NCBI RefSeq assembly: GCF_002086125.1
Contig: NZ_MVHG01000040.1
Span: forward strand, 1 to 41,910
DNA from: Mycobacterium arosiense ATCC BAA-1401 = DSM 45069
GTDB lineage: Bacteria; Actinomycetota; Actinomycetes; Mycobacteriales; Mycobacteriaceae
Length of the DNA: 41,910 nucleotides
Direction: 5' to 3'
Shown here one piece after another: positions 22,258 to 30,893 of the stretch (position 1 is the first letter of the stretch; each line of letters opens with the position of its first letter). The position numbers were made by a program, and so were the translations under genes. Under the pieces are notes generated by a model. It saw only the letters and a program-made list of their open reading frames with translations, was not told the DNA's origin and searched no databases.

Positions 22258-23462
22258 TACGCGGTTCCCCGGGTGCCCGGCGACTCCCGCTCGGCGACCG
22301 CCCGCCGGTAGGCCTCGGCGTTGCGGCGGGTTTCTGCCAGCGAATCGCCGCCGAACTTCTGCAGCGCCGCGCGCGCCAGCACCAGCGCCACCATGGCCTC
22401 GACCACCACACCGGCGGCCGGCACCGCGCACACGTCCGAGCGTTGGTGGATCGCGACGGCCTCGTCGCCGGTCGCCATGTCGACGGTGGCCAGCGCCCGC
22501 GGCACCGTGGAGATGGGCTTCATCGCGGCGCGCACCCGCAGCGGCTGGCCGTTGGTCATACCGCCTTCCAGGCCGCCGGCCCGGTTGGTGGAGCGGACCA
22601 CCCCGTCGGGGCCGGGATACATCTCGTCGTGGGCCTGGCTGCCACGGCGGCGCGCCGTCTCGAAGCCGTCGCCGATCTCCACACCCTTGATCGCCTGGAT
22701 GCCCATCACGGCGGCGGCGAGCTGGCTGTCGAGGCGGTTGTCGCCGCTGGTGAACGAGCCCAGCCCGACGGGCAGGCCCAGGACCACCACCTCGACCACC
22801 CCGCCGAGCGTGTCGCCGTCCTTCTTGGCCGCCTCGATCTCGGCGATCATCGCCTCCTCGGCCGCCTTGTCGAAGACGCGCACCGGGCTGGCGTCAATCG
22901 CGGGCAGGTCGCCCGGACCCGGCGGCGGGCCGTCGTAGGGCGCCGACGGGCCGATTGCGATGACGTGCGAGAGCACCTCGACGTCCAGCGCCTGACGCAG
23001 GAACGCCCGCGCGATGGTGGCGGCCGCGACGCGGGCCGCGGTCTCGCGGGCACTCGCCCGCTCCAGCACCGGCCGGGCGTCGTCGAAACCGTATTTGAGC
23101 ATGCCGGCGTAGTCGGCGTGGCCGGGTCGCGGCCGGGTGAGCGGCGCATTGCGCGCGCTGTCCGCCAGCTCGCCCGGGTCGACCGGGTCGGCGGACATCA
23201 CCGCCTCCCACTTCGGCCATTCGGTATTGCCGATCTCGACGGCGATGGGCCCGCCCAGGGTGACACCGTGACGCACCCCGGACAGCACGCTCACCGCGTC
23301 GCGCTCGAACGCCATCCGGGCGCCGCGGCCGTAGCCGAGGCGGCGGCGGGCCAGCTGTTCGGAGATGTCGAGCGAGGTGACCTCCACACCTGCGACCATG
23401 CCTTCGAGCACGGCCACCAGCGCGCGGCCGTGTGACTCCCCAGCAGTGATCCAACGCAACAC
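22257..23462 (-). CDS. aroC: Chorismate synthase
   Basis: This 401-residue enzyme is the last step of the shikimate pathway: it converts EPSP to chorismate and needs reduced FMN as a catalytic cofactor. Conserved blocks are RWITAGESHG at the N-terminus, RRRLGYGRGARM, the GGPIAIEIGNTEW type segment (here GGPIAVEIGNTEW), RPGHADYAG and RSDVCAVPAAGVV. The GTG start at 23462 gives the same length as H37Rv (where the gene is called aroF); an ATG at 23471 would add three residues. It heads the aro operon and is the left border of the accessory sulfur cluster, 68 bp away. Confidence 0.97.
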   Translation of the reverse strand: MLRWITAGESHGRALVAVLEGMVAGVEVTSLDISEQLARRRLGYGRGARMAFERDAVSVLSGVRHGVTLGGPIAVEIGNTEWPKWEAVMSADPVDPGELADSARNAPLTRPRPGHADYAGMLKYGFDDARPVLERASARETAARVAAATIARAFLRQALDVEVLSHVIAIGPSAPYDGPPPGPGDLPAIDASPVRVFDKAAEEAMIAEIEAAKKDGDTLGGVVEVVVLGLPVGLGSFTSGDNRLDSQLAAAVMGIQAIKGVEIGDGFETARRRGSQAHDEMYPGPDGVVRSTNRAGGLEGGMTNGQPLRVRAAMKPISTVPRALATVDMATGDEAVAIHQRSDVCAVPAAGVVVEAMVALVLARAALQKFGGDSLAETRRNAEAYRRAVAERESPGTRGTA

Positions 23463-23530
23463 GGGTCCCATTGTCCCATGTCGACTTCCGAAAGACCGAT
23501 TCGCGCAGCCCGCAGCGGTGCCGGCCGCTA

Positions 23531-25138
23531 TCAGGAGGCGGACAGCGCCAGATGTGCCAGCCGCCGGCCCGGTGTGGCGTCCAGCAGCGCGCGCGTGTAG
23601 TCCGCGGCCGGCGCCGCGAACACCGCCGCGGTGGCACCGCTTTCCACCACCCGTCCGGCCCGCAGCACCACGACGCGGTGCGACACTCGCCGCACGACCG
23701 ACAAATCGTGGGAGATGAACAGATAGGTCAGGCCCAGCTGCTCCTGCAGCCGCAGCAGCAGGCCGATGATCGCTTCCTGCGTCACGACATCCAGCGCCGA
23801 CAGCGGTTCGTCGAGCAGCACGATCTGCGGTCGCACCACGAGCGCGCGGGCGATCGCGACGCGCTGGCATTCACCGCCGGATAGCTCGGCGGGCCGCCGG
23901 TCGAGCTTGTCCCCGGTCAGACCGACGCTGGCCACGGCCTCGGAGATACGCAACGCCCGCTGACCCTTGTCGCCCAGCCCACAGGAGCGCAGTGGGCTTT
24001 CCAGGATCTGACGGACTGTCCATCGCGGGTCGAGTGCCGAACCGGGGTTTTGGTAAACGAACTGGGTGTCTTGCCAGTGCTCGCGCCGGCCCCGCGACGA
24101 CAACGAGACGACGTCGCGGCCCAGCACGCGCACCGTTCCGCGCGTGGGTTTGAGCAGGCCGACGATCATCTTCGCCGTGGTCGACTTGCCCGATCCGGAC
24201 TCCCCCACCAATGCCAGCGTCTCGCCTCGCCGGACGGTGAAGCTCAGGTCCGCCACGGCGGTGTGCTTGCCCCGGGCACCGACGCGGAACTCCTTGGTGA
24301 CGGCGGCGACCTCGATGACCTCATCGGAATCGGCGCGCGGCACGGCCGGGGTTTGGGCACTTAGCCGACGGATCAGGTGCGCGGCGTACTCGGTGCGGGG
24401 CGCCGCGACGATCGCGTCGGCCGCGGCATCCTCCACGACGGCGCCGTCGCGCATCACCACGATGCGCGACGCGTGATCGGTGGCCACCCCGATGTCGTGC
24501 GTGATGAAGACGACGGTGGTGCCGTGCTCGGCGACGAGCCGGTCGAACACGGCCAGGACGTGGCGCTGAACGGTCACATCGAGGGCGGACGTCGGCTCGT
24601 CGGCGATCAACAGATCGGGGTTGAGAGCGAACGCGATCGCCAGGAGGACGCGCTGACGCATCCCCCCGGAGAGCTCGCCGGGATACTGCTTCAGTCGTTG
24701 CTCGGCGCGGTCGATTTCGACCCGGTCCAACATATCGATGCAGCGCTGACGGACCTGGCGCCGGGAGAGCTTTGCCTTTTTCAGGGCGAAGCCCTCGGCG
24801 ATCTGAGATCCGATGGTGCGCACTGGGTTCAGCGACGTGCCGGGATCCTGCGGAACCAATCCGACGGCGGTGCCACGCAATCCGCACCACTGGTGCTCAC
24901 TCAGGCCGAGTGCGTTGCGGCCACCGATCGCCAGCGACCCCGCGGTGACCGTCGCGGCCCGCGGTAGCAACCCGAGCACCGCATTCGCCAATGTGGTTTT
25001 GCCCGAACCGGATTCGCCGACTACCGCGACGAATTCACCGGCTGATACCGCCAGATCGAGGTGGTCGAGGGCCACCTTGGGCGGCTCACCCGGGTAGGTC
25101 ACGGTGAGGCCGGACACGTCGAGCAGCGGTGGGGTCAC
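23531..25138 (-). CDS. Fused double ABC ATPase of an Opp/Dpp-type importer
   Basis: This 535-residue protein carries two full nucleotide-binding domains in one chain, like DppD joined to DppF. Domain 1 (to about residue 255) has GESGSGKTT, PQDPGTSLNP, LSGGMRQRV and DLLIADEPTSALD. Domain 2 has GESGSGKST, VYQNPGSALDPR, LSGGECQRVAIARAL and VLLDEPLSALD. One polypeptide would therefore power the permease pair. It starts 16 bp after the second permease and is last in the five-gene minus arm. Family members import peptides, nickel or small metabolites; the context of flavin monooxygenases suggests an organosulfur compound. The GTG start fits the spacing. Confidence 0.94.
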   Translation of the reverse strand: MTPPLLDVSGLTVTYPGEPPKVALDHLDLAVSAGEFVAVVGESGSGKTTLANAVLGLLPRAATVTAGSLAIGGRNALGLSEHQWCGLRGTAVGLVPQDPGTSLNPVRTIGSQIAEGFALKKAKLSRRQVRQRCIDMLDRVEIDRAEQRLKQYPGELSGGMRQRVLLAIAFALNPDLLIADEPTSALDVTVQRHVLAVFDRLVAEHGTTVVFITHDIGVATDHASRIVVMRDGAVVEDAAADAIVAAPRTEYAAHLIRRLSAQTPAVPRADSDEVIEVAAVTKEFRVGARGKHTAVADLSFTVRRGETLALVGESGSGKSTTAKMIVGLLKPTRGTVRVLGRDVVSLSSRGRREHWQDTQFVYQNPGSALDPRWTVRQILESPLRSCGLGDKGQRALRISEAVASVGLTGDKLDRRPAELSGGECQRVAIARALVVRPQIVLLDEPLSALDVVTQEAIIGLLLRLQEQLGLTYLFISHDLSVVRRVSHRVVVLRAGRVVESGATAAVFAAPAADYTRALLDATPGRRLAHLALSAS

Positions 25139-25154
25139 GGTACGTTCTCTCCGT

Positions 25155-25988
25155 TCAGATCCGGTTGGATGTCAGCGCCCGGCGGCTCAGCACACCGAGC
25201 GCCAGGATCACCAGCAGGATGACGGCCCCGGGCAGAGTGGTGAGCCACCACGCGGTCGCCAGGTAGCGGCGACCCTCGGCGACCAGCAGCCCCCACTCCG
25301 GTGTCGGCGGCGGGGCGCTGTAGCCGAGGTAACCCAACGCCGAGATCAACAGGATCGCGCTGCTGAGATCGATGACGGTCAGGGCGATCACGACCCCCGC
25401 CGCGTTGGGGACGATGTGCCGGCGAATCACCGACCACCGGGTCTCGCCGGACAAGAAGGCGGCCTCGACATAGTCCAGCGCCCGGACGCGGAGCACTTCG
25501 GCGCGAAACACCCGGGCGAAGATCGCGATCGAACCGATGCCCACGCCGATGCCGACCGACAGTGGGCCCGGGCCGTAAGCGGTGACGATCCACACGGACA
25601 CCAGAAAACCCGGCAGCGCCAGCAGCACATCGGCGAATCGCATGCCGACCGCGTCGACGACGGGCCCGGACACACCGGCGAGGATGCCGACAACGCTGCC
25701 GATCAGCAGTCCTACCGCGACCGCCAACCCGGCGGTCGCGATGGTATGCGAAGTCCCGTAGATAACTCGGGTCAGCACATCGCGGCCCAGATGGTCGGTG
25801 CCGAACCAATGCGCCGAGCTGGGCGGCTGGAATTTGTCAACTGGCCTGCCCTTCAACGGGTTTCGACCGGTGAACAGCCGAGGAGCGACTGCCCATGCGG
25901 CGACGAGGATCAGCAACGCCACGGACAGCCGTACCGACCAGGGCAGCGAACGCCGCGCGCGGCGGGCCGGCGCCGCAACCGCGCTCAA
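25155..25988 (-). CDS. ABC transporter permease, DppC/OppC type
   Basis: This 277-residue inner-membrane permease has HWFGTDHLGRDVLTRVIYG, the hallmark of the DppC branch, and the EAA loop EAAFLSGETRWSVIRRHIVPN. About six membrane helices are visible, the first near residues 20-38. The start is probably TTG 25988, which overlaps the stop of the preceding permease as TTGA; no better ATG or GTG gives a full first helix. It pairs with the DppB-type permease at 25985. Confidence 0.9.
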   Translation of the reverse strand: MSAVAAPARRARRSLPWSVRLSVALLILVAAWAVAPRLFTGRNPLKGRPVDKFQPPSSAHWFGTDHLGRDVLTRVIYGTSHTIATAGLAVAVGLLIGSVVGILAGVSGPVVDAVGMRFADVLLALPGFLVSVWIVTAYGPGPLSVGIGVGIGSIAIFARVFRAEVLRVRALDYVEAAFLSGETRWSVIRRHIVPNAAGVVIALTVIDLSSAILLISALGYLGYSAPPPTPEWGLLVAEGRRYLATAWWLTTLPGAVILLVILALGVLSRRALTSNRI

Positions 25989-26947
25989 CCGAACCTGCCC
26001 AGCCGAGTGGTGAATCCGCGGCGCTGCAACTTGGTGACGCGCGGGTCCAGCAGCGGGTAGATCAAGTCGACCGCGAGATTCGCCGCCACGATGACCACCG
26101 CCGTCAGCAATACCAGGCCCTGAATCAGCGAGATGTCCTGGTTGGAAACCGCCTGCAGCAGTACGGCACCCAAGCCGGAGCGGGAGAACACGGTTTCGGT
26201 GACCACCGAGCCACCCAGCAGCGCACCCACCGTCGTCGCTGTCACCGTCAGCGCCGGCGCGGCGGCGTTCTTCAGCACATGCCTGCGGATCACCCACCCC
26301 GGTGTGCCGCCCTTGGCGCGCGCGGTGTTGATGTGCGGAAGCGCCAGTGTGGCATCGATGTTTTTGCCCAGCACCTGCGCGATCGGTGCCGAGATCGGCA
26401 CGGCGAGCACCAGCGCAGCGACCAGCAGCGAGGTCACAGATCCGTCCGGAAACAACGAGATCAGCCCCAGCTGCACCGAAAAGACCTGCAGCACCACTAA
26501 TCCCAGCCAGAATGTCGGAACGGCACCGAACAGCGGCGGAATCGCGCGCACCAACGACTTCACGGGTGCGCAGGTGGTCGCCAGCGCCGTGATCGCAGCG
26601 GCGAACAACAGCGCGAAGACGGTCGCCGTGGCCGCCAACCTCACCGTCTCACCGATCACCCCGCCGATGCGATCCGTGACGGACTGACCGCTGGACAGCG
26701 AGAAGCCAAAATGCCCGTGCAACACCTGATTCAGCTGCGAGAAGTACTGTACCCACAACGGCCGGTCATAGCCGTAGAACGCCCTGACCTGGGTGACGAT
26801 CTCGGGGTTGAAATAGCCCTCGCCCTTGGCGACGAAGATCGCCGCAGGATCGGTCGGCAGGATGCTGACCCCCCAGAAGACGACGGTGAAGGCCACCAAC
26901 AGCACGATCGCCGACTGGCCGACCCGGGTGAGAACGTAGGTGACCAT
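25985..26947 (-). CDS. ABC transporter permease, DppB/OppB type
   Basis: This 320-residue permease begins TYVLTRVGQSAIVLLVAFTVVF, the usual DppB first helix. It has the periplasmic loop about residues 35-95 (YDRPLWVQYFSQL) and an EAA loop (ARAKGGTPGWVIRRHVLKNA) before the last helices. The ATG at 26947 lies 4 bp after the lipoprotein stop. It forms the membrane channel with the DppC-type partner encoded next. Confidence 0.92.
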   Translation of the reverse strand: MVTYVLTRVGQSAIVLLVAFTVVFWGVSILPTDPAAIFVAKGEGYFNPEIVTQVRAFYGYDRPLWVQYFSQLNQVLHGHFGFSLSSGQSVTDRIGGVIGETVRLAATATVFALLFAAAITALATTCAPVKSLVRAIPPLFGAVPTFWLGLVVLQVFSVQLGLISLFPDGSVTSLLVAALVLAVPISAPIAQVLGKNIDATLALPHINTARAKGGTPGWVIRRHVLKNAAAPALTVTATTVGALLGGSVVTETVFSRSGLGAVLLQAVSNQDISLIQGLVLLTAVVIVAANLAVDLIYPLLDPRVTKLQRRGFTTRLGRFG

Positions 26948-26951
26948 CGCG

Positions 26952-28544
26952 TCAGGCCTTCCACGCGCTCTGCAGCAACGGCTCGGTGTAGCGGGTGAAC
27001 TCCACGTGGACATTCGGCGCGGCGGCATGAACCTGCACCTCGTCCCAGAGCACCAGTGCGAGCTGGTCGGCGATGATCTTGCGTTGTTCGCGAGCGACGA
27101 TGTCCTTGAGCCGGGCCGGGTCGGTCTCTTTGAGCTCTTCCTCCGACAGCGCGATCAGATCGTCGTTCTTGGCGAATGTCAGGTTGCTTTTCGGACGGCC
27201 GAACAGCAGGCCCAGGCCGATGTTGTATTGGATTCGAGTACCGAACAGCGGCGTCGACTGTTGGCTGCTGGAGGCGTTGAAGAACGTGGTATCACCCGCC
27301 CGGTTCTGCAGGACGACACCCAGTTCCCGCCACTGCGATTCGATGAATTCGAACGCCGGGCGGAACACCACGCTCTGGTTGGACGCCGCCAGCGTCAGAT
27401 TGAGCTTGTGTCCGTCCTTTTCGCGCACACCGTCGCTGCCGCGTTTCCACCCGGCCTGGTCGAGCAGGTCGGCCGCCTGCTGCGGCTGAAATCCGATGTC
27501 GGCGCTCACGTCGGCGAATAACGGGTCGTCGTGGCCCAGAACGGAATCGCTTGCCCGATAGCTGTCCGACAGCACGGTATCCACCACCGCTTGGCGGTCG
27601 ATGCCCAATTGCAGCGCCCGGCGCACCCGCACATCGCTGACGACCTGGTTGTTGATCCGGAATCCGACCAGGTTCGCGGTCTCGGCGGGGGCTGCGACCG
27701 CGATCACCTGTACGCCACCCTGTTTGAGCGCGGGCTCGTCTGTGGGCTGGATTCCGCGTGCCACGTCCACCTGGTGCGACTGGACAGCACCCGCACGCAG
27801 GCCCGGTTCGGCGATGACCCGGAACACGACCTTGTCGAGGTAAGCGGGCCCCCGGTTCGGCCACGACGACGGCGCCCACGCGTAATCAGGGCGTTTCTTG
27901 AGCACCACCTGTTGGTCGGGAATCTGCGATTCGTAAACGAACGGGCCTGAGCCGACGACATTTTCGATCTTGGCCTGGTGCTGGTAATCGAGCGCCAGCG
28001 TCGACGGCGCGCGGATCCCCGCGCGGCTATAGGACAAGACCTTGTAGAAGTTCGTATTGGGCCGTTTGAGGGACACGGTGACGACCTTCCCGCTGGCCTC
28101 GCTGTGGTCGTATCCCACGAAATCGGCGAAGGCCGGCATCTTCTTGCCGGGGTCGCCCTTGCCGAGCTGGTCGAAGTTCGCCTTCACCACACCGGCGGTC
28201 AGCGGTGTCCCGTCGCTGAATGTCACCCCGTCCCGGATCGTGAAGGTGTACCGGGTGGCGTTCTCGTTGCGCGAGAAGTTTTCCGCCACCCACCCGTGCA
28301 CCGTGTCGGTCTTCGGGTCCACGTACACCACCCGGTCGAGCAGCTGGAACATCAGATTGTTCGCGCTGTAGTTGGCCGCCATGGTGTCGGTCACGAACTG
28401 GACATCGGAGTAGGTCAACGTGCCACCGCGCACCGGCGACCCCGTGGGCCCCGTGCTGGGACCATGCCGGTGACTTGAGCACGCCGCCACCACAACCGAG
28501 ATGACCGCGCCCAGCACCGCCGCGCGCGTCGCTGCCTTCGACAT
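26952..28544 (-). CDS. Substrate-binding lipoprotein, peptide/nickel ABC family (SBP_bac_5)
   Basis: This 530-residue lipoprotein has a basic N-terminus, a hydrophobic segment and the lipobox VAAC with C22, so it is anchored on the outer membrane face of the cytoplasmic membrane. The body is of the DppA/OppA class: GGTLTYSD, RYTFTIRDGVTFSDGTPLTA, the GSGPFVYES hinge and RVRRALQLGIDRQAVV. The pocket specificity cannot be read from the sequence. It starts 10 bp after the DszC/SfnB-like gene stop and is followed 4 bp later by the permease, so the five genes form one operon. Confidence 0.93.
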   Translation of the reverse strand: MSKAATRAAVLGAVISVVVAACSSHRHGPSTGPTGSPVRGGTLTYSDVQFVTDTMAANYSANNLMFQLLDRVVYVDPKTDTVHGWVAENFSRNENATRYTFTIRDGVTFSDGTPLTAGVVKANFDQLGKGDPGKKMPAFADFVGYDHSEASGKVVTVSLKRPNTNFYKVLSYSRAGIRAPSTLALDYQHQAKIENVVGSGPFVYESQIPDQQVVLKKRPDYAWAPSSWPNRGPAYLDKVVFRVIAEPGLRAGAVQSHQVDVARGIQPTDEPALKQGGVQVIAVAAPAETANLVGFRINNQVVSDVRVRRALQLGIDRQAVVDTVLSDSYRASDSVLGHDDPLFADVSADIGFQPQQAADLLDQAGWKRGSDGVREKDGHKLNLTLAASNQSVVFRPAFEFIESQWRELGVVLQNRAGDTTFFNASSSQQSTPLFGTRIQYNIGLGLLFGRPKSNLTFAKNDDLIALSEEELKETDPARLKDIVAREQRKIIADQLALVLWDEVQVHAAAPNVHVEFTRYTEPLLQSAWKA

Positions 28545-28554
28545 CCGGGCCGGG

Positions 28555-29766
28555 TCAGAAGAAACTGGTGTCGGGCAGCGCTGCGCCGTTGACGGCGATA
28601 TCGCCCAGCACCCGCGCCTTGTAGATAGTCGGGTTGTGCGAGAACAGCGTTCGCAGGTTTCGCCAGTGCCGGTCCAGCAGAGCCGATGCCTGGATGGCCG
28701 ACGCACCCCCGGCGTCGAAGACGCGGGACGCCGCCCGCAGCGCGGGCTCCTGGATCGCGACCTTGACCCGCGCGGCGGCGATCGATGCCGCGGCTTCCAA
28801 TTCGGGATCGATCCCGCTGTCACGCGCGGCGTCCAGCGCTGGTGCGATGTCGGCCGCCGCGCTGCGCACCAGGGCTTGCGCGGCGTAAGCCACCGCGTCG
28901 ATCTCGCCGACGATCTGCAGCAACTGCGGGTCAGCGGTCGGGGTGTCGGTGCTGGCGAAGGTGTAGGTGCGGCGCCGGCCACGCACCAGGGCCGCAGCAT
29001 CCGCCGTCAGGCTGCGCAGGATTCCGGCGGCCACCGCGTGCAGGTAGAGCTGCACCAGCGCACCCCGGGCGCGGTTCACCCCGATGGTCGCGCCCAGCGG
29101 GAAGACTTCATCGGCCGCGACCGCGACGTCATTGAATACTGTTGTGCCGCTCCCTGTTTGGCGCTGACCGATGCCGTCCCAATCGTCGAGGTGCTCGACG
29201 CCGGGCCGGTCCACCGGAATCACCACGGCGGTCGGGGCGCCGTCATCGTCTTGCGCGGTGATCCGTAGATAGTCGGAGAACTGCGCACCGGTGCTGTAGA
29301 ACTTCCTGCCGCGCAACCGCAACCCGTCCTCGGTGGCCACCAATCGCGTGTCGCGGTTGTTGCCCCCCACGGACTTCTGGCTCTGTTCGGCGTTGGCGCC
29401 CCCGATCAACCCGCCCTCGGCGACCACCGCGACCCAGCGGTCGCTGCCGGCGCGTCGCGGCTTGACTTGCAGCTCCTCGACCAACGCGTAATGGATCCGC
29501 AAAATGTGCGCCAGGTCGGGGTCGGCGGCGGCCAGCGCGACGAGATAGTCGAAGAACTGCGGTGCCGTGAAGCCGGCACCGCCAAGTTCGCGGGCCAGTC
29601 GCACCGCACCCAGCCGATGGTCGCGAACGAGTTTGAGCCCGCGCAGCGGCGGTTCCGTTCCGCCGTCGGCCAACCGCAGACGATGGTCGGCGGCGATCTC
29701 GGCGAGCACGTTGCCGATTGCCGCCGGGTCCGCGGGTGTGTCCTGCCGGTGAACTCCAACGGGCAT
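28555..29766 (-). CDS. DszC/SfnB-like flavin-dependent monooxygenase (acyl-CoA dehydrogenase fold)
   Basis: This 403-residue protein has the acyl-CoA dehydrogenase fold but belongs with the flavin monooxygenases DszC and SfnB rather than the fatty-acid enzymes. GGLIGGANAEQSQK, LRGRKFYSTGAQFSDYL and the C-terminal HNPTIYKARVLGD are the family blocks. The catalytic glutamate of true acyl-CoA dehydrogenases is not evident. DszC oxidizes dibenzothiophene to the sulfone using FMNH2, and SfnB is linked to dimethyl sulfone use; the substrate here is inferred to be an organosulfur compound. It heads the minus arm. A GGAAGG site lies about 11 nt before the ATG. Confidence 0.87.
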   Translation of the reverse strand: MPVGVHRQDTPADPAAIGNVLAEIAADHRLRLADGGTEPPLRGLKLVRDHRLGAVRLARELGGAGFTAPQFFDYLVALAAADPDLAHILRIHYALVEELQVKPRRAGSDRWVAVVAEGGLIGGANAEQSQKSVGGNNRDTRLVATEDGLRLRGRKFYSTGAQFSDYLRITAQDDDGAPTAVVIPVDRPGVEHLDDWDGIGQRQTGSGTTVFNDVAVAADEVFPLGATIGVNRARGALVQLYLHAVAAGILRSLTADAAALVRGRRRTYTFASTDTPTADPQLLQIVGEIDAVAYAAQALVRSAAADIAPALDAARDSGIDPELEAAASIAAARVKVAIQEPALRAASRVFDAGGASAIQASALLDRHWRNLRTLFSHNPTIYKARVLGDIAVNGAALPDTSFF

Positions 29767-29794
29767 GTGTGACAGAGCCTTCCGGATGCGTTCC

Positions 29795-29814
29795 TGCCGT
29801 GGCGATCCACGGCA
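29795..29814. repeat. Perfect inverted repeat in the leader of the minus arm
   Basis: TGCCGTGG, a 4-nt CGAT loop and CCACGGCA form 8-bp perfect arms, 28-48 nt upstream of the DszC/SfnB-like start. It could be an operator for a dimeric regulator or an RNA hairpin in the leader. Confidence 0.6.
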
Positions 29815-29952
29815 ACCAGCCCCAAAACCTATGCGCCGCCGACCGACGCCGACAACGGTTTATAGCGTCACAATTTTTAAGCGGAACGGCGTGTGGTCAG
29901 CCATATTCGGGTCGACCTTGCGAGCGCCGGTTGCATCCCGGGTGCGTCCACG

Positions 29953-29958
29953 TAACGT
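29953..29958 (+). promoter_or_regulatory. Putative -10 box of the plus arm
   Basis: TAACGT fits TANNNT and ends 8 nt before ATG 29967, so a leaderless transcript is possible for the three LLM genes. The rest of the divergent region 29767-29952 has an AT-rich core at about 29858-29880 that may hold the minus-arm promoter. Confidence 0.35.
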
Positions 29959-29966
29959 CGTGACTC

Positions 29967-30893
29967 ATGCCTGCCACGCTGTCCGTCGGGATCGAGGTCG
30001 CCGGCGACGGGATCGGCGACGAGCCGCCAGTACGGGGTGTCGCCGGGCTGGCGCACCGCCTGGAATCCGCCGGTGTGCACTACTGGGTGATCGGCGCCGA
30101 CCGCACCGAACCGCTCGACACCTCCACCCTGGACGCGTCGCTGGTCGCCACCGTCGCGGCCCGGCGCAGCACCAGGCTGGGCCTGGTCGTGGCCGCGTCC
30201 GTGCATCGCGACCACCCGTATAACCTGGCCCGCCGGTTGATGTCGGTCGACCATGCGGCGCCAGGGCGGGTCGGCTGGTTCGCCCTCGATGCCGACCGAC
30301 GCATCGGGCTCAACGCCGTTGCCGACACCTGGACCGGCGCCACCCTCGGCCCCGCGCACACCGCGGCGGCGATCGAGGCGGTGCGAACGCTGTGGCGCAC
30401 ATGGCCCTATGCATCGCTGGTGGGTGACCGCGCGACCGGCGTTTTCGCCGACGCCGCACAGATTCGGCGCGCCGACGTGCACGGCGCCTATCGCATCACT
30501 GGACCGCTGAACGTGCCCGGGTCACCGCACGGCGACCCGCCGGTATGGCAGTGGGCCGGTGCCGCCACTGCAAACGCGGACGTGATCGTCGTCGAGGACG
30601 GCGAGCCGGTCCCGGATGGCGCCGTCATCCGGCTGCGTTCGGTCGATCACGCGGCGCTGGATCGGGTGGCGGCCACGCCGGGCGCCCGCGGCGTGCTGCT
30701 GCGGGTCACACCGGATTCCCTGACAGCGGTGCTCGACGATGTGGTCGCCTCGGCGCAACGCCGCGGTGTACTGGCCACACCCAGCGCCGGCACACTGCGA
30801 CAACGGCTTCGGCTGCCCGCCCCCGCCGGCCCCGACCTGTCGACACATCGCCGCGCCTTCGACGGCTCCCCGAATGCGGGAGCCCGGCTATGA
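29967..30893 (+). CDS. Short, divergent luciferase-like (LLM) protein
   Basis: This 308-residue protein aligns by eye with LLM flavin oxidoreductases: DHPYNLARRLMSVDHAAPGR matches the NDPVELAHRLLSLDHLSGGR segment of the next gene. It is about 120 residues shorter than that neighbour. The WNVVT stretch that lines the FMN site in the NtaA branch is WFALD here, and the central GNFG-type loop is missing. It may be a reduced-function paralogue or a subunit of the next enzyme. It overlaps the next gene by 4 bp (ATGA) and is the first of the plus arm. Confidence 0.78.
   Translation: MPATLSVGIEVAGDGIGDEPPVRGVAGLAHRLESAGVHYWVIGADRTEPLDTSTLDASLVATVAARRSTRLGLVVAASVHRDHPYNLARRLMSVDHAAPGRVGWFALDADRRIGLNAVADTWTGATLGPAHTAAAIEAVRTLWRTWPYASLVGDRATGVFADAAQIRRADVHGAYRITGPLNVPGSPHGDPPVWQWAGAATANADVIVVEDGEPVPDGAVIRLRSVDHAALDRVAATPGARGVLLRVTPDSLTAVLDDVVASAQRRGVLATPSAGTLRQRLRLPAPAGPDLSTHRRAFDGSPNAGARL

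Noticed and set aside
29767..29860. SAM-type riboswitch upstream of the DszC/SfnB-like gene
   Set aside because: A GGTTGCC-like stretch and a hairpin are present, but the conserved SAM-I/SAM-IV core and multi-stem layout could not be found.
29860..29904. 14-codon upstream ORF in the leader of the minus arm
   Set aside because: I looked for a cysteine-rich attenuator peptide as known upstream of mycobacterial sulfur operons; this ORF has no cysteine and no start context.
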